From Bugulina stolonifera (lineage: Eukaryota; Bryozoa; Gymnolaemata; Cheilostomatida; Bugulidae): DNA of 64,000 bases. This document shows, piece by piece, positions 10,790 through 23,800 of the stretch. The translations under genes were made by a program, and so were the position numbers. The notes under the pieces are model-generated. The model was not told the DNA's origin, searched no databases, and was given only the letters and a program-made list of their open reading frames with translations. Within the stretch, counting starts at the first letter, position 1; each line of letters starts with the position of its first letter. The stretch is from positions 1,262,501 to 1,326,500 of the forward strand of contig OW285194.1 of NCBI GenBank assembly GCA_935421135.1, written 5' to 3'.

Positions 10790-10803
10790 AGTAGTATAGT
10801 CAG
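10790..10803 (+). repeat. Internal copy of the E1/E2 terminus
   Basis: AGTAGTATAGTCAG, the first 14 bases of both elements, occurs in left-end orientation 44 bp inside the right TIR boundary. It could be a relic of an earlier end or of nested insertion, or a second recognition site. Confidence 0.8.
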
Positions 10804-10846
10804 CGTCGTAAACTCTGCACGGGCACTCCGCACGGGTGTAGCCTAT

Positions 10847-11391
10847 CATTACTCTAACCCGTATTTTCCTTCGCTTCACCCTACTCCAGCCGACGGTCCG
10901 CCCGCGAGGGTCGCGACGGGTCGTTGGGGCGGGAGGGCGGGGGAGGGGCGGGGGATGGGCGGGGGGAGGGCGGCGTGGGACCACGGCTGGACTCGCGAAC
11001 GAGAACCGCCGCGAGGCGGAGGGCGAGGCGGAGGGGTTTGGGGTGGGGAGGGGTGGGGAGGGGCGGGGACGGGTGGAGGGAGGACGGGTGGGGTTCGCGG
11101 GGCGGGGGGGGCGCGCGCGTACGCGCGCGCCCCCTCGCCCGAGCCGTGGGACGGGGCGAGGGGTTTGCTCTTTAGACTGGGTTCCGCGGAACAGCCGATG
11201 AGGTTTTTGAAACCCCACCCGCGATGGGGGGGAGTAGGTTCTAGGGCTTTGCACATAGAGTGAGGTTTAGGGGAGAGGAGGGGCGAGAGGACGGGTGGGG
11301 TGGTCGTCCGCCCGGGGAGTTTTTGGATCTAGGGCTAATACGACGCGGAAAGGGCCGGGTGTCTGTGTAGATCTGCACTGACTATACTACT
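10847..11391 (-). repeat. E1 right terminal inverted repeat
   Basis: 545 bp, the reverse complement of 1698-2243 with about one indel. It carries the 28-bp perfect palindrome at 11107-11134. It is followed by TATATG (11392-11397), the right target duplication. Confidence 0.95.
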
Positions 11392-11671
11392 TATATGTGA
11401 ATATCTTGGCAATTATTTTCAAAAATAAGCGTTTAGTAAACATCTACGTCTGCTAGAATTAAGGAAACAAACTTTGCATCACAAAAGAGATGTTTTGAGG
11501 TCACCATTACTGATCACACAGTTGTTGACATCACCTCTCAATAGGCCACATGCAATAGATGGAAGAGCAGAGGAAATAACAAAAATATAATACAGGTCGT
11601 TCATGGACAAGGTGATTATGTAAATAATCCTTTCCCCTTTTCCTGTTTTCTCAATGTAAATGTATACTTAC

Positions 11672-11947
11672 AAACACTGGCCTTCCTGTGGGTCTTCTTT
11701 CCAAAAATCTCCTGGAAGAAGAGAGACGATGGAATTGTCCTGTACGGGACCGCCCATGGCCATGAAGTACCTTGCAAACAATAAGTATAAAACAAAGTGA
11801 GTGAGATGCACAGTGTGTTGTTGTGTACTGCATGTAGAGCCAAACAAATCAGATGTACATGTAAGTTGTGTCTAGTATTGAAGAGTACAAGGCTACACTT
11901 ACCACGGCACAAGCTGCTAGTACACCTAATACAGCGAGAAGCTTCAT
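11672..11947 (-). CDS. R1 gene, 5' exons: signal peptide plus RPTGRP exon
   Basis: Exon 1, 11947-11903 (15 codons), encodes MKLLAVLGVLAACAV, a clear signal peptide core. After a GTAAGT...AG intron, exon 2, 11770-11672 (33 codons, phase 0), encodes a basic His/Arg/Ser-rich segment ending RRPTGRPVF before GTAAGT. TATAAATAGA lies at 12014-12005. The next expected exon is not found before E1, and exons of the same type reappear beyond E1 at 1018-712, so E1 appears to sit in intron 2. The product should be a secreted, Arg-rich repeat protein. No characterised family is recognised. The exon plan matches R2. Confidence 0.75.
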
Positions 11948-12004
11948 TGTTGCTGGTTCTACTTCTGACTCTAGAAGATAATGCCTGAAGGTCACTCTGG
12001 CCCC

Positions 12005-12014
12005 TCTATTTATA
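12005..12014 (-). promoter_or_regulatory. TATA box of R1
   Basis: TATAAATAGA on the minus strand, about 60 bp upstream of the R1 start codon, the same spacing as in R2. Confidence 0.7.
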
Positions 12015-13390
12015 CTGTTGACAGAATCTTACAATAATGAATTATGGCGATGTTGGGGTGGTATATCACCCCTCCCTCTGATTCATCATGAGAAGTAACA
12101 GCAGGTAAGGTCAACATTACCGTTAACACTTGTATTGACGTCACCTCCAAGCAGAAGAGATAAAATATCATGCACAAGGTTCATGGACAAGGTGAATCTT
12201 TTTGTCCTTTTTTCCTTGTTTTCCACCACCAGTCAGTTCAGCAGAGTGAGAGTCAAATAATAATCAAAGCCTCCTTGCGGATCCCACTGCCACCATCATT
12301 GAACCTTCTAAATCTTTGAGGGACCTATAGGTGCACAATGGGTAACTGACAACATGAACTACATGTAGTGTTCCTGTCACCCTGGCCATAGCTTCAACCA
12401 CCAACGGCTTTAACAATGCAACTAGATGGCTACCTAGTCTTCCCTTGTATTATCATGCCTCAACGACCTCAACTTATAGCTTCTACTCCTTAGCTATCAG
12501 CATTACTCCACGATAATCCAGATAATTAATAAGATTTATTTATTATATTAAATGATCCACACTGCAGAGAGTATAATAATGACTGCACTGTTACAATAAT
12601 CTAGCCATTTTATAGAGAAAAACATGGTGGCCAATAATTTTTGGCGACCCCTAGAGGAATGTGCACAAATCGTTACAAAAACAGACGACCAAGGCATGAG
12701 GCCAACTAGAAGCTATAATTATAATAACTGCTATAAGAATGTGTACAAGAACTATCTGTGCTTGCTTTACAATAAAAATTCTGTCCAATATCAACTAGAC
12801 TTATTTTTTGCTCGAGGAACTTAAGGGTCATCATCAAGGTTGGCAATTGGAGGGGTCATCATGATAATGTCTACATCTTTGTCACATTAGCTGGGGATTA
12901 AATTCAAGTAAATTAAATTCCGTCTTGCAGGGTTCACACAGTTACATAGATGTAGATGTACATGTATATGCTAATTCTGCGTCCCTCTCAGTTCTATTCT
13001 TTATTTTTCGTGGTTTAATACTCATGGGTAATATTAATTTACTATTTTTGAACTCAGACTAAAGAACTGATAGCAACGTTTAATGAGCGGTCAATAGAAA
13101 CCAGAGATGGCATTTAACCCACACATCTACTGACTAAAATAATTATACGTATAACTCCTACAACGGTGGAAATGAACATATGGATATGTATTTGTGATAA
13201 AGATAAAGTGAGTAGAGATATGACAGGTTTAGCACCTGGGCTATAAAACTATTTTTGGTTTTCAAGAGCACAAACCCCAAGCCAGAGTTTCCGGTGACCA
13301 GGCTAACACTTAAGATAATGTTCTGCATCAGTTTCCCAGTTTACTTGCACATTGTACAATCACTGTACATACAGCTCAATATTGAGAGCA
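12015..13390. other. Intergenic region with duplicated segments
   Basis: No exon supported. About 12100-12240 resembles the R1 intron sequence 11490-11660 (shared TTCATGGACAAGGTGA and a following TTTTCC tract). About 12420-12610 resembles 22068-22215 near R2 (shared GATGGCTACCT, CTCA..AACCTCA, GATCCAC.CTG). This suggests the R1 and R2 loci arose by segmental duplication. Confidence 0.5.
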
Positions 13391-13659
13391 GGTGTCTTCG
13401 CGACCTCTTGGACGGACCCGGGTTGCCAACAAAAGTTACAAGATAGTCGTCCAGCCTAAGCCAAAAGGACTATTGGCCTGGGGTTTTGCTTGGCCGTACA
13501 AAACCATCCCTAGCCCATCAGTACACCTGGGTTTTTCGCACAAAAATGAGGATTTTGCCTTCGGCTCAGGCAGGTGTGTTCGTCACTCTATGGCGAATGT
13601 GTGCCGGAAATCTTTCTTGTGAGTAGACCTGTGCCTGAAATTTAGGTCACGAAGACACC
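13391..13659. mobile_element. MITE, 269 bp, family M1 copy 1
   Basis: Starts GGTGTCTTCGCGACCT and ends AGGTCACGAAGACACC (TIR). It is homologous along its length to 27622-27890. Open frames inside it are shared only through homology of the repeat. No clear target duplication was found. Confidence 0.8.
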
Positions 13660-14809
13660 CAGTAATAATAAATATTTGTGTTTCATTGGCTATTACAGCT
13701 TTGGTTGTATTGTAGCTCTTAGCTACATGTATTCCCTTTCGCCTTTCCTGGACTTGCTATCAACTGCCAACCAGCTGGTCATTTCCTACAATATTACTCA
13801 GCTGTGCGGCCACCTTTTCAACCAAATATGCCTGGTCCTGGGAGGACCAAGACCAGTTCTAGCTGCAAACTGTAGAACTGCCTGCTCTGGCGGTAAACTG
13901 CAGCAACTACCAGTTCTAGCTGTAGGTTATAGCGTTACAGCTGACTGTAGGTGCAAATCACGATTACAATAAGTAAAACAAATAACCTGGAAAGCAACCA
14001 TCAGAGCTCCAAGTTGGCCAAGCTAAGCCACCATGGGTCGCAGCTCTTCTACCCCTTATGTGTATCTCTAGTCTACATGCTAAATATTGCAGATTTATGA
14101 TGTGGGAGTCACTGTTCTCATTTTTACTTTTTGAAACCTAGAGCTTTCGCTGGCTTTGAAAGGTCTCTCAAATGCCGCCTCTAGCAGCTAGGTAGTTAGC
14201 TGCTAGACCCGATCAACTGTAAGCGTTCCCCCTTGTTCAAGTTATAATGCTACTAATAATTTTTGTGTATTGATAGCAGCATGCTCAAAGTGATAAAATG
14301 TCATGTAGCGCATAATCAAAGGAGTTATACTCTGTTGGAACAGTAAATTTATTGAGAAGCTAACTTCTCCTTTGACAATGCAGATTAGAAATGTACTGTA
14401 CCTGTACATTGCATGGGAAGACAACTGCTGTTGAGCACTTCTGTTTAAATAATTTAAAATAATGTTGATATAAAAATATGTAAATTGACACATACAATGT
14501 AGAAGCTGAAGTTTACTGGAACTAATGTTGAGTAATCTGGATGTCTGGATGTTCATTTAAAAGTTGTTGTTGTACGCTAATACATGCAGTTGTTTTCTAG
14601 AAATGATATTTATGCGCAATTTAACCTTGTGTTGCAATACTCATTTGGCCTGAGAACTTAAAAGATAGAAGAATATATTATTTTACTATGTCAGAAAAAC
14701 ATGTTAGTTCACTGCAATACAATGTTTGAACAATTTTCTTAAAACAATTAACCAGAAGTAGATTTTGTTTTCCTCTAACAGCAGTACCGTCTCTCTTTGG
14801 ATTGGTAAA
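13660..14809. other. No gene seen, downstream of R2
   Basis: Sequence downstream (minus strand) of the R2 stop codon. It contains locally repeated AACTGCAG/AGCTGTAG words near 13830-13960. I see no convincing exons. Confidence 0.4.
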
Positions 14810-17800
14810 TTATATGGGTCTGCCAGTTGGTCTACAAATAATATTATGCAGCAAAATTACAAATATGTCAGCTATTACACTTATATATTTACATATCAAT
14901 AATGCATCATGTAGATTTACATTATACATTACATACTTGTACTACATGTAGCATTTAATAATGGGAATGAATGATGCTTATAGATTGGGTATGACCAGTG
15001 TTCGAAGTGGAAAAATTGAGGTGGGTACACGGCACTCATGCAATCTTACAGATTAGTATTGTATAGCTATCCACTTAATCTTATGGTAGCTAAGAAATTA
15101 GTGAATTACTAAAGTGGAAAAAGTTATGCTCTGGTGGGGATTGAACTCAAGACCTTATGGATGAGCGCTCTACCACTACGCTATCAGATCAATAGTAACT
15201 GTGAGGGGAAAACTAGCTAATAAAATGAGGTTACACGTGTGACCACTAAAATTGAGGTGGGTACACATCGTATACTCCCGTATAGCCACACTTCGAACAC
15301 TGGCTTATAGAATTAGACAATTAGCCATTTGAGGCACTCTCGAACAGGACAGAAATTACTCAGATGGCCTTTATCATCTTTATAATTACTATCCTAGCGA
15401 GTACTTTTTATCATATGCCATTGTCGCCTCTATCATTGTATTTAAATATTCTATATTTTTGACAGAGACATGAATTTCTCAGGTCAGACAGGAGTTGTCT
15501 TACCTTTTGGCTTGAAGGTTCTTTAACATATCGGTCCACTTCATGTGCATAGCCTTGAGAAAGCTGGGTCTGCCAGTTGGTCTGTTCATCATAAATTTAT
15601 CAAATCTGGCTTTTCCAACTTCCCAGTGATCCCTCCAGTTTCTTCTAAAATTTAAAAGATCAATGTGACTATCCACCAAACAGAACCACCTTTATCAAGA
15701 ATGGCGAGATCATTACATTCTCTCAGGATGGACTCACAATTCTATTCAGTTTCCCACACTCCCTCTCTACCAGGGCTTAAAGTGTAAAAACTTTTTTACA
15801 GGAACGCATCAACATTACATGACTTTCACTATCAAACAGGAACTCTCAGCTAAATTCTAAGAACTAGCACATCAAAAAGATGTTTTACAACAAATATTTT
15901 TTATTAACTCCTGCTCTCTGTGTGTAAACAAACATTTAATAAATATTGTAATGGTTCAGGACATTTGTATACGACTCCAGCCACCCTGATGGACCTTCTA
16001 GCACCTTCGGTGCCTAGTAGTTGCCACAGCACTACTCATCTGACACTTGTACTCTTACATTTAGTTGTCGTATACTTATACTTGTCTTATATTACATGTC
16101 TAACCATTCAGTTTATACCTACATACTCGTATATAACATTACTAAGTCTTTTATGCCTTTTATACCCATGTAAAGAGGCCCGACCTCTCAGAATAACTTG
16201 ATATTCATTTTGTACATGAATTGGATGATTTTAAGCAACTTTTGTATAACCCGACCCATTTTGGGTCGGTCATCGGGCTTCCGGCCGCCATGTTGTTGCT
16301 CAACTTCCGGACGACCCTACGTCGTCTTTTCCCGACACTACATCGGGCGGAAGTTCTTATACTATATAAAGGGCATTGTTTTTACGTTTGTTGTTTCAGT
16401 CTTTGCTTGGATCTCAATAAAGACACATCTATACTTATTATACAGAGACTTTAACTTCGTAGCTAGGTCATTCTAGTTGTTAAGGTCTTCGACCTTGCAA
16501 CACGAACCGCCTACTAGGTCGGATCACTCTCTTTCTAAGTATAGTACCCAGGCTAGACTCGGAACCAGGTGGGTCGTCTCTGGTAGTACTTTGACTACTG
16601 AGACCGCTCAATCTTTCATGTAATGAGAAGGCCTAGCACCACTCATGGGCACTTCATTTTGGGATCGGGAGTCGTCCAAGGACAACCGCACAAGAAACCA
16701 AAAACCATTACACTATAATAGTCTTATCTACATTTTTGTTTAAATAAGTGGTATAGAGCCAGTGTTCGAAGTGGAACAAATGAGGTGGGCACACAGTGCT
16801 TGCAGAAAAAGCTTGAGAAATTTAGATTTGTCTTCCTTGTTTCCCTGTCAATATCTAAAATGTTGTGTATTTTTGGATAAACAGTGGTACTTTAGACCTT
16901 CTAATATAAAAATGTTTGCCACACATATTATTACCTATTTCTCATGTGTTATTTTATCAAACCTACTAATATCAAAATGGAAAATACTTTAGACACCCAT
17001 TTAATTAACCTATTAAATTGACTAGGTTACCGACTTCTCCATGTTTTGGGCCAGGGCAGTCTGACTGGCTGTAGTTAGTAAGGAAGCAACACCTTTACTA
17101 AAGCAACTAGTAGACTAGCTAATGTACTAACAGGCTTCCAACTATGACTGAGAAAATAGCCAAATAAAAATGCATCCGGTTCCTGTAAGAATAGCTCTAA
17201 TAAATTCTTACCAGAACGTTTTCAGACATTCGCGAAAATTAGCCAAGATTCACAATATTATTTTAATTAAAAGAAGTTATCAGCTAATTGATCAATAAAT
17301 TTTGAATTTGAAATACTTTCAAATTCTTTGTCCAGTGAAACGTCTTTAGTAAATAATTTGGTGTAGTACCCCGAACCTCTAAAAGTATAAGTATAACACA
17401 AGCACCAACCACGTTTTTTGCCGCTAAGGATGGTCTTGATCACATGATTATTTAGCAAAAGAAGAGGATGACTACATGAAAACCAAACTACATGTGCATG
17501 TAATATCAGTGTAGTTTGAAAGGTCCCATCGGCTGATAAGATAACTTTAACAGATTTTTTCCCATCAGAATTTGTCTGAAAGTTACTTTAGCCTATATAC
17601 ACATAATAATACATGTACTATAGAAGACTATAACTAACCCAAACAAGATGGCGGTCTCATCTTCATCAACCATTGCTTGCTTTTTGACCTGCTTCCTTAC
17701 TTTCCGGAAATGCTTAGTTAATTTTCCGCTGTGTACCTGAAATGTCCTTCTGTCTGCTCGGGAAGGTCTACCGGTTGGTCTGTAAAAAATGGGATAAGAA

Positions 17801-20800
17801 TTATATTTTAAATATGAACACATCTTACATCTGTCCCAATTATCACACTCATTTGGGGGATACTGATCAAGTGAACTGACTTACAAATGGCAGAATGTAA
17901 GCAGTTTTGCCCCCTCCCCTCTCTTCCCCCTCCGTTCTCCCCCTCCTCTCCTCCCTTCTCCCCTCCTAACATAATAGTGTAATGGTTTTTGGGGGTTTGT
18001 GCTGTCGTCCTAAGACGAATCCCTTGTCCACAATGAAGAGCCTATTAGTGGTGCTAGGCCTTCTCATTACACGAAAGATCAACAGGTACTATTTGTAGTC
18101 CAATGATTACTCAAGACGACCCATATGGTCCCGAGTTAATGCTTGTTTGCTATACTAAGAAAGAGAGTGATCCGACCTAGAAGGCAGTTCGGGTTGCAAG
18201 GTCGAAGACCTTAACAACTGGAGTGACCTATCTCCAAAGTGAGAGTCTCTGTATATAAGTATAGATGTGTCTTTATTGAGATCCAAGCATGAACTGAGAC
18301 AATGAACATAAAAACAATGTGCTTTATTGAGATCCAAGCATGAACTGAGGCAACAAACATAAAAACAATGCCCTTTATATAGTAATAGAACTTCTGGAGG
18401 AAGTTCCGGTAAAAAGGCCAACATAGTGTCGTAAAAAGACGACGTAGAGTCATCCGGAAATTGTGCAACAATATGGCGGCCGGAAGCCCGAGGGCTGACC
18501 CAAAATAGGTCGGGTTTGACAAAAGATGCTTAAAATCATCTAGATCATATGCAAAATCAACATCAAGTATTTCTGAGAGGTCGGGCCTCTTTACATGGGT
18601 ATAAGAAGGGGTATAATGGCTCAGCATTGCATATAAGTGGTATACAGGTAACATTCAACTACATAGACAATGGATGCAAGCAGGTATAATGCAAGGATAA
18701 GTATATACTATATAGTTAGTGTTATGTAGTCGGAAGGCTGCGCGTGACCATTACAATATAGCAAACAAGTGAATTGTCAATGTGCAGGTATATGTGACCC
18801 CTGCTATCAGAATCGGACATCGCGCGGTGAATTGACTTCCACGCAATAAGCGCTCAAAGTCCAAAAAGCTAAACTGAAACTTACCATGCTGATTCTCAGC
18901 TTTCAATGTTATTATACTAATTGAAGCATGCTCTTTCACTTTCTACTAACCAATTAGCAATCAGTACAGCATAAATAGGTGTAAACTTCGTTCAAAGTCG
19001 TTGCTAATGGAGTCACGTGACTTATCATGGAGGCACATGGTGGGACCAGGATTTTACTGCTTTGATTATTTAAATCAATATTGTTACATTATGGATCTTG
19101 CTGAGGACCTTTCTGACCGAGAAAGTAGAGGAGAGGAAAGAGACTAGCTTTATGCCATTAATTTAGGTGTGGCTACACACACCTGAGGCCCAGGATGGCC
19201 CTGATATACTGGGAGATATTGATAATAATAGCGTAAAAATTGTGAAAATTCTTCAAAATTATAATTATCAATATTCCTGTTGTTAAAGACTTTTGAGTGA
19301 TTTCAGGATGCACAAGCTTATTACCAAGCCAAGCATTACCAGTTTTACTGTTGAAATGATTTAATCTGTGAGAGATGTGCTCACAGCTCTTGACCAGCCA
19401 TTACTAGATCTCCTAAAATTTATTAAGCAAAATCTCTCCCACAATAGTCAATTCTGTCTGCTTCTACTAATTCCCACAAGACCAAGAAGAGAAAATACTT
19501 TGTAAAGATTTCCATTACGAAGGTGAGCAACTATTTCATCAATCAAATGGTTAGTATGGCATTAAGCTACCTGAATTATAGGCTGAGGCTATTCCACTAG
19601 TAAAGATAAAGTTTAGCTCATACTTCAAAATTAGTTCTGCTGCAATCTCCATGTGTACTACACATACATGTGACTTACAACATATCCTACCCTCGTCATT
19701 CTATTTGAGTAACCCATGTGCATCACATGTACATTACATTAGAATCAATAACATAGGTTGAAAACTCACATAAGTGAGTATCTACATGTACATGTATTTA
19801 TCTTAAGTTATTAAGTATCCATGACTATTTGTAGGAACATCAATCTGTTGCCAGGCTTTTATGTGTATGAACAGCAGTGGGACGTCTCCTCTATTTCTAG
19901 CCTTGTCAAGTCATTATAAGGAGTGTGGTACAACTCCCTTCAACTTCAGCGACTTCAAGTTACAACATCAAAGCAGTCAACTTTGGCCAAGCTTATAATG
20001 GACTTCCTGAATGCAGTCGGCTTTATCCATGCACTAGCCCTCCTAGGATGGATTCCAGGTAAGTTTACTTTCTACAGGCAATAAACCTTCTCTTCCTGAT
20101 ATAATTTTCATTATCATTGATTCCAGAATGGGCCTCTGTTGCTAAAAAGCAAAGATGAAGGCAGATTACATAAGTCCGTCCGCATTACAGATCATACCCA
20201 AATATTGTAATACGTAGGTACACTGCATTATTATACATGTATCACATTGCTCTAATACTGCAGTAGTAAACATACACATAGTTTGAATCTACTAGTATTA
20301 TACACTTACATGTATTTTATCTGTCTCCCATAACCTCTGCCTTCCTCCTTCAAGTACTAAAGTGCAGTGATCATTTCCAAAAAACTAGCAGTAAAAAGCT
20401 TTGTGGCAAAGCTATGCATACATCAGCTATCAGCTTTCAGTATCTTGTTGTATGACTGCACATGTTTTGTGATAGCTAGCAAGTCACAGTGAGGTAATGG
20501 TTAAGCATGTGGGTTTGTAATCTGGAGGTCCAGAGTTCAAATCTAGTCTACTACATCTGCTACGCTTAAGTTTTTGTTTGTCTTATTTTTTCACTGTCAA
20601 ACATATTAATACACAACATACTCTCAACAGGATTCAAGAAACCAGATGTTAAGGTGCTACCATCTGATCTCGCAGTAGAAGGACTATGGAAAGACTACAA
20701 CTCAATGAAGTTCATAATTTGGTCTACATGTATTTCACCAGATTGGCGGAATCCGGATAGTTCTAACCTACCTACCTCAAAGACCCTTCTCAGGGCTACC

Positions 20801-23800
20801 CACATATGAGAGACCATTTTGTTAACTTGTTACAAGATGTGCAGTATTTTCTATTTCACTTGCATGGAAATCTGTGTTAAAATTTATGTTAATGCAGCCT
20901 GTCCATCGCAATTGGTGCACAAGTTCATTTTCACTGTTTTTGTCGAAAATCCGAAATCAGTTTAAGTGGGGATGGGACACAAGATATTGTTTTTACATTG
21001 TTTTTAGTTATTTCATCAGATTCCTCACACATTCTTACCCCTAGTCAGTGAAAACTAGCAATGTAAGTCAATTAGATATGCCCGTTGCTAAGTTCTGAAT
21101 AGTGTAAACAATAAATTATTGGTTCGAAAACTTTAAACCAGATTTTCTCAGTTCGCCTTTTTATGAAAATCGACAGATATAGACCCAGTATTATCCTGAT
21201 AAAAATTGAACCGTTGATGCTAGAATGAAAAGGAAAACAGATTTGAAATCCTCATAAATTTCTGCATCTGAAGACATACATATCTCAAAATCTTTGGGTA
21301 CCTCCTGATGTCTGATTCTGATAGCAGGGGTCACATATCATACTGTTCTACTAATACACACAACCAATAAAATTTTTAAGTCAAATTGGAAGCTCTGTGC
21401 TCCAATTTAGCTTGACTTGAGTGAATTTCATCAACTCTAAAACCGTCTTACATGTACCTCAAATATAACAAGTACATGTGCATGGAAATGTAGACATGTA
21501 TGTGTGATTGATTGTAAATTAATCAGTTTCAACAACCACAATTATCTACCCTATATTACATCATAGCAACCTTTCTCTTGTGCAATGATAGTGCAATGAT
21601 AGTCGTGTACAAGACACTTATTTTAATCATCGGGCACTTACTTGGCTGTAGTTGTGGCTAAATTAATAGACAGTAATACAATATCAATGTACCTCATTCC
21701 TTTTAGATGTTGAAGAGCCTCTTTGTACTTCATCTTCAGGTCGGCGAGCAAAGCGGAAAGACGTAGAGGTCTTCCTGTTGGTCGGTTAGCAAGGATATTC
21801 TTGAATTGGTTCCTGGACCCCTTAACATGGGCCATCATACTCTCCCTGAAGTACCACTGACAAGTCATACTCATGTTTCATGCCAATAAATAAGAGCTTG
21901 GGGTATAGATTTATATAGTTACTACCAGCTATTTGTTTGTTTTCAACCAGTGAATCGGTAACAAATTTCCGTTTGGAAAACATCCATTTTGAAACTATAC
22001 AGGTTATGTTGTGGATGTTGCAGACGACTTCATCGTTACTGCAACCACTTACAGCTTAATCAACGAAACTGGATGGCTACCTCCTTGTGTATTACTATGC
22101 CTCAGCAACCTCAGCACCACTCCAAGATAGTTTAGGTAATTAATAAAATGTATTGAATAAAATTATGATCCACGCTGTATGAGAGTATACTATATTGACT
22201 GCATTGTTTACAACAATCCGACCTTCTTTTGTAGATAAAGCGGAAGAATATGCACAGCCTATTTATTACAAAGGCAGCCAACCCAGCACAAGAGGCCTTC
22301 TGGATAGTGTGTGTTATAATGACATACATATTATATGGGAGTTGTGTGTGCATGTAGTTTCCACACAACAATAAAGCACATGATGTACACGTATACTACA
22401 ATATACTGTACAACAGAGTAGTTATTGGCTCGACGACCATAAGATTTGTCATCAAGGCAACGGACTGAATCTGTTCATAACAGTTACATGTAGGAGAATA
22501 TCAATAACTTGAGATTTGATTTTACATGTAATTACACTCGTAACGAAGCACTTACCAAAGCTTGCTAAATACTTCTCAAATTACAAACAACAAGTATAAT
22601 ATACACTGAATCTGAGAAATTAATGAATGACTCATTTGCTGCTAGATGATGAATGAATGCTTCCTTTGGCCAGCGGCTATCTAACTGGAATACGTCAGTA
22701 ATAAAAGAGCAAAAAGTTAATAGTGCAAAGTTGTCCTCTCAATTTTTCAATCTGGATATTGGACAGATTCAGTTATGGTGGAAACAGATGAGGGAGTTTT
22801 TGAGCGGATTTGACGCATTTGTTTCACTCAGCGGTTTCAAAACGCTCGAGCTGTGTCAACAGAAGTATTGAGGCAATTCACTCACCCCGAAATTCTACCA
22901 CATAATGCTCTGTTAAACTGTTTAGCAAAATTTTAAAGTCATATTGATGATTGAAGCACAGTGAACCACTAGAGAATGGTACAAGTGAACCACTAGAGAA
23001 TGGTACAAGTAAACCACTAGAGAATGGTACAAGTGAACCACTAGAGAATGGTACAAGTGAACCACTAAAGAATGGTACAAGTGAACCACTAGAGAATGGT
23101 ACAAGTGAACCACTTGAGAATGGTACAAGTGAACCACTTGAGAATGGTACAAGTGAACCACTAGAGAATGGTACACGTGAGAAGCTTACCCAATAATTGT
23201 GGTCTCATCCTCATCTTCTTTGACCATCTGACTCTTTCTCCATGCATCAATGATGTTCTTTCTATCTTGCCAGAATTTTAGCTTCAACATACATGTTATA
23301 TAATACTATACATTGTACTATGTGGCTAGGTTTATTGGTAGGAGAACAAAATTATGCACTGCTATGATACAGTAAGTAGTCTATGTGTTTACATTGTGTA
23401 ACCGATATTGCACTGTACCCAGTACTACCCACTTACCATTGGGTGGGGACGGCCTGTTGGTCTGCCAGCCATCTGGTGGTGTTCTTTCTAAGGTCTCTGG
23501 ATTTCAAATAATTATTGTATAATTACCATTAAATTAATATTATAATGTAAATTGTAGCCTACACTGCGTGTTGTAGCTTACAAGTATCTTATGTTATTTT
23601 AGATCCTTCAATCGTAGAAACCAAATAAACATAAAGCTATCTCATATAATACCCAAATCTGCACCCAAGTTGGCACAGTTAGTACAGATAGTACGTTACT
23701 ACAATGTGGAGATGAAGGGTGCTTATCATCATTGGCCTTCCTGTTGGTCTTCACCAGAGAGATTGGTGGTGAAGAGGTCTTCTCTGGTGTCCTCTACCAT

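Larger units (their letters stand above)
1698..11391. mobile_element. E1: Polinton-like self-replicating element
   Basis: The element is 9694 bp long. It starts AGTAGTATAGTCAGTGCA at 1698, ends with the exact inverse at 11391, and is bounded by a perfect 6-bp duplication TATATG (1692-1697 and 11392-11397). TIRs are 1698-2243 and 10847-11391. Contents from left to right are a subterminal tandem repeat, a minus-strand gene with two OB-like repeats, a central inverted 31-bp repeat array, a plus-strand family B DNA polymerase, a low-complexity ORF region and the right TIR. A 5'-AG terminus, long TIRs, 6-bp duplications and a protein-primed-type polymerase are known traits of Polintons/Mavericks. 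I found no retroviral-type integrase, capsid or packaging ATPase, and the element is shorter than the usual 15-20 kb. It is inserted in an intron of the RPTGRP gene R1. Confidence 0.92.
18791..21337. mobile_element. 2.5-kb TIR element in an R2 intron
   Basis: Ends are 30-bp inverted repeats (18791-18820 and 21308-21337) differing at one base, starting TATGTGACCCCTGCTATC. ATAT adjoins GTGACCCC on both sides and may be the target duplication. No transposase was recognised inside. It contains the small two-exon ORF at 19998-20809 and a tRNA-like sequence at 20485-20549. Confidence 0.65.
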
